From NCBI RefSeq assembly GCF_001661265.1, contig NW_017566992.1, positions 943,925 to 1,007,924 of the forward strand: a DNA stretch of 64,000 bases. Reading direction: 5' to 3'. Shown one piece after another: positions 45,887 to 54,980 of the stretch. Source of the DNA: Saitoella complicata NRRL Y-17804. Its lineage: Eukaryota > Ascomycota > Saitoellomycetes > Saitoellales > Saitoellaceae. The notes beneath the pieces are model-generated. The model saw only the letters and a program-made list of their open reading frames with translations. It was not told the origin of the DNA and searched no databases. Position 1 is the first letter of the stretch, and every line of letters starts with the position of its first letter. A program made the translations under genes and the position numbers.

Positions 45887-48385
45887 ATGTCGAAGTATCA
45901 GACGAAGAATACGACGGCATTGCCAAAGGCTTTGCGTGAGGAGCTGGCTGCCCTGGGTGATGGCGAAACCACCACGTACAAGAAGCAGAAGAAGACTGCC
46001 GTCGCGTATGCTTCAAGGAAGGAACAGAGAAAGCAGGATCGTTTAAACGCAAAGGGTCCGAGGCGACCGCCACCGAAGGCCTCCACCGCCGCCGCGAGCT
46101 CAAAGTTGACCAATGTGCCGCCGTTGAAGTCCATCCTGAAGAAGCCGGTAACAGCACCCGTCGAGGCTCCGGCACCGAAGAAGCAGAAGCCAAAAAAGAC
46201 CAGGGAGGTCGCGCCGCCGAAGACTCCACTTGAACGTGCGTTGGAGGAGAACGATGAGGAGATTGCATACTTCGAAAAACTCTTGAGGAAAAAGTCCAGT
46301 GATAGGATCGGCGAGGAGGATTTCGATATGCTTTTGGAGGGTATTACAACCGCGAACCGGGGCATGAAGCGGAAGAGGGATGAGCCTGCGTCTGCGCCCG
46401 AGGAGGAGGAGGAGGAGGAAGAAGAGGACTTTGACGAGGAGGATGACGATGAAGAAGAATCGGGAGACGAGGACGAGCTGGATGGGCTGGAAGAATTTGA
46501 TGATCTCGGAGGTGAGGAGGAGGAGGGTGGCGAGGACGACGAAGGCGACGACAGTGACGCTGAATCTTTCCTTGGCTTCGGAGAGGAGGACGATGAGGAA
46601 GTGCCACAATTGGTCGAGACAAAACGCACCCGCCCAGATCCAACAAAGCCAGCCATCGACAATCCCGCACTTGCCCCAGCGGCTGCTCCAGCCAAGTACA
46701 TCCCTCCTTCACAGCGAAGATTAATGGGACAACAATCTGACGCAAAAACCGAAGAACTCACCCGGCTGCGCCGCGTAGTCAACGGTCACTTTAACAAGTT
46801 ATCCGAAGCCAATATGGGTTCCATCATCAACGAATTCCAGGCTTTATACACAGCTCATCCCCGTCACGACGTCAACCAGAGCATCACCGACCTCATACTG
46901 GCCATCATCACTTCGCGTGATACCCTACTCGATACCTTCGTCATTCTTCATGCTGGTTTCATCGCTGCGTTGTACCGCGTGCAGGGTATTGAGTTTGGTG
47001 CGTTCTTCGTACAGACCTTGGTCGAGATGTATGACAAGCACCATGCCACGGCCATGCAGACGGTCAGCACGGACGGTAACCCGAGTGGTGGACAAGGTGG
47101 TAAGGCTTGTACTAACCTCATCGTTTTGTTGACGGAGTTGTATAACTTGCAAGTGGTGGGTTGCACGCTCATTTACGACTTCATCCGTGTTTTCCTCGGT
47201 GACTTGAATGAGCTCAACACCGAGTTGTTGCTCAAGATCGTCAGGAATTCAGGTCAGCAGTTGAGATCGGACGATCCCACGGCCTTGAAGGACATTGTCT
47301 TGATGATGCAGTCCTCCATCAACAAGATGGACAAGGACAAGATTAACACGCGTACCAAGTTCATGATTGAGACCATCACGAACTTGAAAAACAATAAATT
47401 GAAGACTGCAAATGCGACATCACAGCTTACTGCAGAAGCTACGTCACGTATGAAGAAGTTCTTGGGAGGACTGGTTACCTACAAGACTGCCAAGTCCGTT
47501 GATCCTTTGCGTGTTACGCTTGAGGATATTCACGACGTTGAGACGAAGGGAAAATGGTGGCTTGTCGGTGCTTCATGGAAGGACGATGGAACGGCAGGAG
47601 GAAAATTGAATAAGAACGTGGCTGTGAACGCTGTCAAAGACGTGGACGAGGGTCAGCAAGCCACTGCAGAGTTATTGAAACTGGCAAGAGAGCAAAGAAT
47701 GAACACTGACATTCGTCGTGCTATTTTCATCACGCTGATGTCGGCCGAGGATTACGTGGATGCTTGCGACAAGCTCATGAAGCTCGCCCTGAAGAAGGTA
47801 CAAGAGCGTGAGATCCCGCGTGTGCTGTTGCACTGCGCGGGAAACGAGAAGGCGTACAACCCGTACTACACATTCATCGCAGCACGCCTCTGTGCTCAGC
47901 ACCATGGGATCAAGATGACATTCCAGTTCTGCCTGTGGGATTTCTTCAGGAGCATGGGAGAGCAGGATATGGGTGCGGAGGATGCGGATGACTTTGAGCA
48001 GGTGGAGGACGTGCCCTTGAGGAAGGTTGTCAACCTTGCTAAGCTGTACGGTCAGATCGTTGCTGAGAAGGCCATTGGTATTTCCATCTTGAAGACGCTG
48101 AACTTCGTTGAATTGCAGAGCAACACCAAGATCTTCTTGCAGATATTCTTCTGCACGTTGATCCTGCATACCCAGCGTGGTGCGCCGAGGAGGAAACCAC
48201 AAGCAGTGATGGATATTTTTGTCAAGTGCAAGGAGAACTTGACGTTCGCTCAGGGTCTGGAGTTCTTCTTGAAGAAGCACATGAAGAAGGTGTCGGTTCT
48301 CACGGACGAGAAGGAGAAGGAAACCGTGAAATGGGGGGCTGCGATCGCACAGGACATGCTCTCGGTCATGACCAGGCAGGTTTAG
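45887..48385 (+). CDS. SGD1: SGD1/NOM1-like nucleolar protein (MIF4G + MA3)
   Basis: 832 residues, intronless, from ATG 45887; upstream in-frame codons run through the hexamer repeat and have no family likeness. The basic N terminus (KKQKKTAVAYASRKEQRKQDR) looks like nucleolar targeting; a Glu/Asp block follows (about 165-245). MIF4G domain about 285-500 (LTRLRRVVNGHFNKLSEANM, DTFVILHAGFIAALYRVQG). MA3 domain about 590-720 (MNTDIRRAIFITLMSAEDYV, RVLLHCAGNEKAYNPYYTFI). This order is that of yeast Sgd1 and human NOM1, needed for 18S rRNA maturation and 40S assembly. Convergent with SHM2. Confidence 0.93.
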   Translation: MSKYQTKNTTALPKALREELAALGDGETTTYKKQKKTAVAYASRKEQRKQDRLNAKGPRRPPPKASTAAASSKLTNVPPLKSILKKPVTAPVEAPAPKKQKPKKTREVAPPKTPLERALEENDEEIAYFEKLLRKKSSDRIGEEDFDMLLEGITTANRGMKRKRDEPASAPEEEEEEEEEDFDEEDDDEEESGDEDELDGLEEFDDLGGEEEEGGEDDEGDDSDAESFLGFGEEDDEEVPQLVETKRTRPDPTKPAIDNPALAPAAAPAKYIPPSQRRLMGQQSDAKTEELTRLRRVVNGHFNKLSEANMGSIINEFQALYTAHPRHDVNQSITDLILAIITSRDTLLDTFVILHAGFIAALYRVQGIEFGAFFVQTLVEMYDKHHATAMQTVSTDGNPSGGQGGKACTNLIVLLTELYNLQVVGCTLIYDFIRVFLGDLNELNTELLLKIVRNSGQQLRSDDPTALKDIVLMMQSSINKMDKDKINTRTKFMIETITNLKNNKLKTANATSQLTAEATSRMKKFLGGLVTYKTAKSVDPLRVTLEDIHDVETKGKWWLVGASWKDDGTAGGKLNKNVAVNAVKDVDEGQQATAELLKLAREQRMNTDIRRAIFITLMSAEDYVDACDKLMKLALKKVQEREIPRVLLHCAGNEKAYNPYYTFIAARLCAQHHGIKMTFQFCLWDFFRSMGEQDMGAEDADDFEQVEDVPLRKVVNLAKLYGQIVAEKAIGISILKTLNFVELQSNTKIFLQIFFCTLILHTQRGAPRRKPQAVMDIFVKCKENLTFAQGLEFFLKKHMKKVSVLTDEKEKETVKWGAAIAQDMLSVMTRQV

Positions 48386-48499
48386 GAAAGATAGTGCAAT
48401 GATTAACCAGAATCTATTATGAACTTTCCATCAAGAAGCGTAACTTTTAACCGTACAAAATATACATGAACGCCATCCGTCCGTCCTCAAGCTCCAGGC

Positions 48500-50029
48500 T
48501 TAGAAGTCAATGGCGGCCAAGGGGAAGGGCTTGATCAACTCAATAACCTCCTTCCTCAACTGCTGAACCTTCTCGTTGTTCTCACCCTCACCCAACAACT
48601 CCTTGAAGTCCTTGAGCTTACCACCGTTAGTAGCAGCCTGGACCTCAACAGCGATCTCACATGCGCGGTCAATGAACTCAGCAACCTTGCGGAACTCGGC
48701 CTCCTGGAATCCACGGGTAGTGGAAGCAGGTGTACCAATACGGATACCGGATGGGGAGAGAGCGGACTTGTCAGTGGGAACGGTGTTCTTGTTGCAAGCA
48801 ATGTTGATGAGCTCAAGAACACGCTCGACACGGGCACCGTCGACCTTCTTGGAAGCCTTGACATCGAGCAAGACCATGTGGGAGTCAGTACCGTCAGAGA
48901 CGAGATTGTAGCCCCTCTGCTTGAACTCCTCCTCCAAAACCTTAGCGTTGGAGACGACCAACTCCTGGTAGCGCCTGAACTCGGGGGTAGCAGCCTGGCC
49001 CAAAGCGACGGCGAGACCGGTGATGGTGTGGTTGTGGGGACCACCCTGGTGACCGGGGAAGACGGAGAAGTTGATCTTGTCCTCAATATCGTACAAGACC
49101 TCCTTACCGGCCTTGTTAACGGAGCGAACACCCTTGCGGAAGAAGATCATGGCACCGCGAGGACCACGGAGAGACTTGTGGGTAGTGGTGGTGACGACAT
49201 CGGCGTACTCGAAGGGGGAGGGGATGACACCAGCGGCAATCAAACCGGAAATGTGAGCCATGTCGACGACGAGATAGGCACCGACGAGGTCAGCGATCTC
49301 GCGCATGCGCTTGTAGTCGATCAAACGGCAGTAAGCGGAGGTACCGGCGACCAAGATCTTGGGGCGGTAGAGGACAGCGGTCTTCTCGAGCATGTCGTAG
49401 TCGATCAAACCGGTCTCGAGGTCAACGCGGTAGGGCATGGTCTCGAAGTAGGTGGACACGGCGGAGATCTTCTTGGCGTCGGTCTGGTAACCATGGGACA
49501 AGTGACCACCGTGAGGCAAGTCAAGACCCATGAGACGCTCGTGGGGCTTCATCAAAGCCTGGTAGACCTGCATGTTGGCGGGGGAACCGGAGAGGGTCTG
49601 GACGTTGACACCCCACTTCTCGGAGTCGAGGTTGAAGGCCTTCAAGGCACGGGCCTGGCAGAGAGTCTCGATCTGGTCGATGTACTTGTTACCACCGTAG
49701 TAACGGGCTCCGGGGTAACCCTCAGAGTATTTGTTCTGCATGTGGGAACCTGAACGAGTGACGGATCAGTCATGAGTTCCTCGGGTTTATCTCACTCAAA
49801 ACGTACCGATGGCCTCCATAACGGCGCGGGAGGTGAAGTTCTCGGAAGCGATGAGGACGATAGACTCCTGCTGACGCTGCTTCTCAGCCTCCATGATCTC
49901 GGTGACCTGGGCATCGCTCTCGGGGAGGCGAGCGTGGATGAGCTGTGGAAAAGCAAGTCAGCCAAAACGAACGAGCGCACATCAAGGGACAGGCGCCGGT
50001 ACCTTCTGCATAGACTCGACGGTGGCCAT
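48500..50029 (-). CDS. SHM2: Serine hydroxymethyltransferase, cytosolic form
   Basis: 470 residues from three exons (introns 49943-50002 and 49750-49806). It interconverts serine and glycine with tetrahydrofolate, feeding one-carbon metabolism. MATVESMQK leads directly into the enzyme without a mitochondrial presequence, so it is taken as cytosolic. Landmarks: [56 protein letters not shown] with the PLP-binding Lys after [15 protein letters not shown], and [10 protein letters not shown] near the end. Very strong codon bias (C-ending, few TTA/CTA) fits high expression and explains the long antisense ORF here. Divergent from LPD1. Confidence 0.97.
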
Positions 50030-50573
50030 TTTGTATGATGTTCAAGGGATGAATGAGTCTCGAGGATTTCAGCTCAGAACTTTTTGTCTCGAGCTCGAGC
50101 CCTGCAGGTTGGAGATGGCGTACCTAGGCACGATCTAAGACTACCGCTATGCCCACGGATAAACTCTGCTTGCGATATACACGTGAGAGTCGGCAGTTCT
50201 CGTTGCTTCTGGGCTACTACTCTTCATTATGGATCGCCTTTCAGTCCTTTATCGTGTCTGTCGCGCTTTCTTCCGAGGGTCTCTCGTCGAACATCGGGGG
50301 CTGTGCTTCCTCGGCAGTTGAGGATCTCGTGACTCGGGTGCCGAGTCGGGTCGACGAGATACACTCAGTCTTTCTTTACTCTATTCTGGTTGCATTTCCA
50401 ACTCCCCTAGTTCAGTTATTACTCAAACATAAATTACGTTCTCGGGCACAAACGGGCGATCGGCATGTACGAGGTGCAGTCAGGTACCTCAACAGAATCG
50501 CCTGCGCTCCAGCGACGACCGTCCCGAACAAATAGAACAGCTCGCCTGCTAAAAAGGGCACAAAGATACAGTC
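50030..50573. promoter_or_regulatory. Divergent promoter SHM2 / LPD1
   Basis: 544 bp between start codons. A CACGTG palindrome lies at about 50180-50185 and a TGACTC core at about 50330-50335, the latter resembling half of a Gcn4/CPC1 site. Both are short and could be chance. Confidence 0.45.
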
Positions 50574-52236
50574 ATGTTTTCTCTCGCATCACAATCCCTC
50601 CGCCAGGTTTGTCATCCCTTGCGTTCTCCCGCTTCTCCTGGATCAGCCTGCTGACGTTGTTGCGATGAAATAGTCGGCACACACCCTCCGTTCTGCCGCC
50701 AAGTCCTCAAGATTAAGTCCTCTCTGCCAGCGTTTCTACGCGTCTGAGGCTGCTGAGGAGCACGATGTCGTTGTTATCGGTGGTGGCCCTGGAGGTTCGT
50801 TGACCTTTGCCACTTCGAGACGGATCAAGTGATCCGGCATATACACGGTATTAACAATTGTTATCTCTACAGGTTACGTCGCCGCTATCAAGGCTGCCCA
50901 GCTCGGTTTGAAGACCGCATGTATCGAGAAGCGCGGTGCTCTCGGTGGAACCTGTTTGAACGTCGGATGTATCCCCTCAAAAGCCATGTTGAACAACTCG
51001 CATATCTACCACACTATTCTCCACGACACCAAAGGCCGCGGTATCGACGTCGGCGAGGTCAAGCTCAACCTCGACAACATGCTCAAGGCCAAGGACACCT
51101 CCGTCTCCTCCCTTACCAAGGGTATCGAGTACCTCTTCAAGAAGAACGGCGTCACCTACTACAAGGGATCCGGTCAGTTCGTCGATGAGCACACCATCGA
51201 CGTCAAGGGTCTCGAGGGTGAGAAGGACGCTACTGTCAAGGCCAAGAACGTTATTATCGCTACTGGTTCCGAGGCTACCCCCTTCCCCGGATTGGAGTTC
51301 GACGAGAAGCGCATCGTGTCGTCCACTGGTGCTTTGGACTTGAAGGCTGTCCCTAAGAAGATGATCGTTATCGGTGCTGGTGTTATCGGTTTGGAGTTGG
51401 GTTCCGTATGGCACCGTCTCGGTGCTGAGGTCACCGTTGTCGAGTACATGGGCGCCGTCGGTGCCGGTATGGATGCTGAGCTCGCCAAGGCTTTCCAGAA
51501 GACCTTGACGAAGCAGGGTTTGAAGTTCAAGCTTAACACCAAGGTCGTCAAGGGTGCTGTTGACGGTGAAGTCGTCAAGCTCGACGTCGATGCCGCCAAG
51601 GGTGGCAAGCCCGAGACTCTCGAGGCTGATGTCGTCCTCGTCGCTATCGGTCGTCGTCCTTACACCACTGGTCTCGGTCTTGAGAACGTCGGTATCGAGC
51701 TCGACAACCGTGGTCGCGTCATCGTCGACTCCGAGTACCGCACCAAGGTTCCCCACATCCGTTGTATCGGTGACGTTACCTTCGGTGCTATGTTGGCCCA
51801 CAAGGCCGAGGAGGAGGGTATCGCCGCTGTTGAGTACATCCACGCTGGTCATGGACACGTCAACTACAACGCCATTCCTTCCGTTATCTACACCCACCCC
51901 GAAGTCGCCTGGGTTGGACAGAACGAGCAGCAGGTGAAGGAGTCCGGAAGGCCCTACAACGTGGGTACCTTCCCCTTCTCCGCCAATTCCCGTGCCAAGA
52001 CCAACCAGGATGCTGAGGGTATGGTAAAGTTCATCTCGGATAAGGAGACTGACCGCGTTTTGGGTGTCCACATCATGGGACCCAACGCTGGTGAGATGAT
52101 TGCTGAGGCTGTGTTGGCTATTGAGTACGGTGCTAGCTCCGAGGACATTGCCAAGACTTGTCACGCTCACCCTACCCTTTCTGAGGCGTTCAAGGAGGCT
52201 GCCATGGCTACCTACGGCAAGGCCATCCACTTCTAA
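50574..52236 (+). CDS. LPD1: Dihydrolipoamide dehydrogenase, mitochondrial
   Basis: 505 residues from three exons (introns 50607-50673 and 50795-50872). E3 component shared by pyruvate, 2-oxoglutarate and branched-chain dehydrogenases and L-protein of glycine decarboxylase. Residues 1-31 are a presequence ([20 protein letters not shown]). FAD site [20 protein letters not shown] (interrupted by intron 2); redox disulfide [16 protein letters not shown] site [51 protein letters not shown]-terminal catalytic [10 protein letters not shown]. All catalytic residues intact. Highly biased codons. Confidence 0.97.
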
Positions 52237-52451
52237 AGATGAAAACAAGATGGCATTAGTTTGATTCCCCGCCTTTCTTGTTTTTGCTTGGGCTTTTTGG
52301 TTTGCTGTAAGAGTTAGCGATAGTTACCCGATAATATGAACGTGTACATATGTACATTACATTATGACATAGACTAATGTTTCATCGTCATCGCAGAGGC
52401 TATGCAGAACGAAATGATATTTTGTCGAAAATTCTAGGTATCCAAATGCAC

Positions 52452-53309
52452 TTACATCTCAGCAGAGTGCCTAATCAAGCGCTGCAACTGCTCAAGCTTG
52501 ATGTTCTCCATCGCAACCGTCGGCTTCGCCTCATTGTCCTTGTTCACCGGAATCTTAACCTCCTCACCCTCAACGGTCCACCCACAAACCTCCTTAGCCC
52601 AGTTCTCCAACTCATCACCCTTCAAATTCGTCCATGACCCCAAGACACTCTTGCTAACCACCCTCGAAGCCTGCGCAGTGGTCCTCGCAACACCCCTCCT
52701 AATCGCCGCCTCGAAGCCGGCACAGTCAGCGACGAGGTCTGCGTAGAGGTCGTCAGAGTTGTAGATCTCCCAGAACTTGGCGTATGATGCGGATGAGAGG
52801 GCAGCATTGAGTGCCTGGAGTTTTTGGACGGCCTCGGAGAGGGAGTCGGTGGAGGTGAAGACGAGGACGTGGGGGGGGAGGAGGTGGAGGTGGAGGGAGA
52901 AGTCGGGTTGCGGGAAGGCGGCCAGGGACTTGACGAGGGCGTTGGTACATTGCTCGTCCTTGAAGAGGTGGGGGTTGAATTGGTAGCTATAGAGGCCAAT
53001 GTCAGTGCCTGTTCATCTGAGTGGGAAGGACAAACGTACAGCTTCAAGAGGGCGAGGTTGGCCAAGCAGTCATAGGTGCCATCCTGGCATTGTTGTGCAA
53101 GGTAATCCTCAAAGACGGTCACATTGTCAGGGTTGTAACTGCACCACAATCCGTCAGTACTCTCGCACGTGTCTCGCTCGGTCTTCACGGATCGCGTACC
53201 GGTCAACACCGTCGACTAGAGACTGGATCAAGTCAGAACGGCACTCGGGGCGCTCTGCGAGGCCTGGGGCATGAGCAGCGATAGAGTCGGCCTGTGTTCT
53301 GGAAGGCAT
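52452..53309 (-). CDS. EIF3K: Translation initiation factor eIF3 subunit k
   Basis: 247 residues from three exons (introns 53139-53199 and 52987-53039). Start [20 protein letters not shown]. The segment [20 protein letters not shown], followed by [18 protein letters not shown], is the family hallmark, formed across two splice joints. A PCI/winged-helix-like CSN8-PSMD8-eIF3k region follows ([68 protein letters not shown]), ending in a basic helix that includes [12 protein letters not shown]. eIF3k with eIF3l forms the outer lobe of eIF3 and is absent from Saccharomyces. It starts 79 bp from GatB. Confidence 0.92.
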
Positions 53310-53388
53310 TGTTTGCTAGAATATTTGGAGGTTACCTTCTGCCGCACGTCGTCGAGGTAACTTTCGAGCTGATGCACGTCCCAGGCAC
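53310..53388. promoter_or_regulatory. 79-bp bidirectional promoter EIF3K / PET112
   Basis: The two start codons are separated by only 79 bp, so both genes must share core promoter DNA or have leaders inside it. No specific motif recognised. Confidence 0.5.
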
Positions 53389-54945
53389 ATGCAGCGTCGT
53401 ACAACGGGACCGTTCGCTCACCGCCAAACACCAGGAATGTCGCCATCGTCTGGGCAATGGAAAACCACCGTAGGCCTCGAGATTCACGCCCGTATCAGCA
53501 GTCCCCGCAAACTCTTCTCCCCGGCCCGCATTGTCTTTGCAGCCATCCCAAACACCGCTGTCGATCTCTTTGATGCAGCAATCCCCGGCACACAACCTAG
53601 ACTCAACCCACATGCAGTATTACTCGGCGTCCGTGCTGCGTTGGCGTTCAACTGCACTGTCAACAGTAAGAGTACGTGGGATCGGAAACACTATTTCTAC
53701 CCAGATCAGCCTGTAGGATACCAGATCACACAACATTATCGACCATTTGCAGTTGACGGAAAGTTGCGGCTTATGAAGAGAGATGGTATTGAGGAGGAGG
53801 AAGTCGAGGTTGGGATCAAGCAGGTGCAATTGGAGCAGGATACTGGCAAAACGACATACCTCCCCACGACACCACCGAAAACATTGGTCGACCTGAACCG
53901 CACTGGATCGCCGCTGATTGAAATTGTCACAACACCTTCGATGAATTCCGCTGCGGCTGCGGGTGCCGCACTCAAGAAAATTCAGACTTTGATCCGTGCA
54001 GTTGGAGCGTCTGACGCGGATATGGAAGAAGGGGGTATGAGATGTGACGTGAATGTCTCTGTAGCACGTGAAGGCGAAAACGAACGTGTCGTCGGCCCGA
54101 AACGTCGCTGCGAGATCAAGAACATGGCAAGTGTGAAAGCAGTGGTAGCGGCAGTCGAAGCAGAAGCAAAGCGGCAGATCAAGCTCCTGGAGTCTGGTAA
54201 AGAGGTTGCGAATGAGACACGAGGTTTCAATCAACTCAAAGGCGAGACATTTCGACTGCGTGGGAAAGAGGGAAGTGTGGATTATCGATACATGCCGGAT
54301 CCAGATTTGCCGCCATTACTGATAGGGAAGGATTTTGTTTCCAAAGCTTTCGCTACGCAACCTGAACTTCCGGATGCACGGCTGGATAGACTTCTTGCGC
54401 CACCTCACTCCCTTCCACTGAAGGATGCACGGGCATTGATGGCAGAGGCAGGAGCAGTGGAGTACTATGAAACAGCTCGAGAAATAGCAGCAAAGGCAAA
54501 ATCAAAGAAGAAGGGAAAGACAACCGCTAACTGGATTGTTCACGAGTTATTTGGACAGTTGCGCGTTGCAGAAATTTCCGTTCAGGAGAACCCTGTGACG
54601 GTACAGCAGATTGGTGACCTGGTGAGTGCAGTGGAGAAGGGAGACATCACCGGTACCGCAGGAAAACAGATCGTTGAGCACATGGTCGGTGGTGATCGTC
54701 GTGATGTGGCAGAGATTATCGAAGCATATGGATTGGGGGCATTGTCGGACGCTGGAGCATTAGCAGGTATTGTGGATAAAGTCTTGGAGAACTATCCAAA
54801 GCAAGTGGAACAAGTACGAAACGGAGAGGTGAAAGTGATCAAGTTCTTGCTTGGACAGGTTATGAGTGAAACACGCGGTAAGGCGAAGGCAGACGAGATT
54901 GAGAAGATGTTGAATGAGCGATTTGGACTGTCAAAGATCGAGTAA
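53389..54945 (+). CDS. PET112: Glutamyl-tRNA(Gln) amidotransferase subunit B, mitochondrial
   Basis: 518 residues, intronless. Subunit B of the GatB/GatF(A) complex that converts Glu-tRNA(Gln) to Gln-tRNA(Gln) in mitochondria. The Arg-rich head (MQRRTTGPFAHRQTPG) serves as a presequence. Then TTVGLEIHARISSPRKLFSP, KHYFYPDQPVGYQITQHYRP, ATP/metal region LEQDTGKTTY and GSPLIEIVTTP, EEGGMRCDVNVSV, KNMASVKAV, and FRLRGKEGSVDYRYMPDPDLPP. The C-terminal YqeY-like helical tail (about 350-518) includes FLLGQVMSETRGKAKADEIE. All family blocks present. The stop lies 35 bp from the COG3 stop, tail to tail. Confidence 0.95.
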   Translation: MQRRTTGPFAHRQTPGMSPSSGQWKTTVGLEIHARISSPRKLFSPARIVFAAIPNTAVDLFDAAIPGTQPRLNPHAVLLGVRAALAFNCTVNSKSTWDRKHYFYPDQPVGYQITQHYRPFAVDGKLRLMKRDGIEEEEVEVGIKQVQLEQDTGKTTYLPTTPPKTLVDLNRTGSPLIEIVTTPSMNSAAAAGAALKKIQTLIRAVGASDADMEEGGMRCDVNVSVAREGENERVVGPKRRCEIKNMASVKAVVAAVEAEAKRQIKLLESGKEVANETRGFNQLKGETFRLRGKEGSVDYRYMPDPDLPPLLIGKDFVSKAFATQPELPDARLDRLLAPPHSLPLKDARALMAEAGAVEYYETAREIAAKAKSKKKGKTTANWIVHELFGQLRVAEISVQENPVTVQQIGDLVSAVEKGDITGTAGKQIVEHMVGGDRRDVAEIIEAYGLGALSDAGALAGIVDKVLENYPKQVEQVRNGEVKVIKFLLGQVMSETRGKAKADEIEKMLNERFGLSKIE

Positions 54946-54980
54946 GATAGCATCTTTGGTCTTGAATCAACTGTAGGGCT

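Noticed and set aside
48878-49753. 291-codon antisense frame over SHM2
   Set aside because: Shadow of SHM2 codon bias.
50977-52248. 423-codon antisense frame over LPD1
   Set aside because: Shadow of LPD1 with Leu/Val/Asp repeats, no recognisable domain.
53228-53446. Minus ORF starting MATFLVFGGERT
   Set aside because: Overlaps the exon 1 frame of eIF3k and the GatB start; the spliced eIF3k model explains the region.
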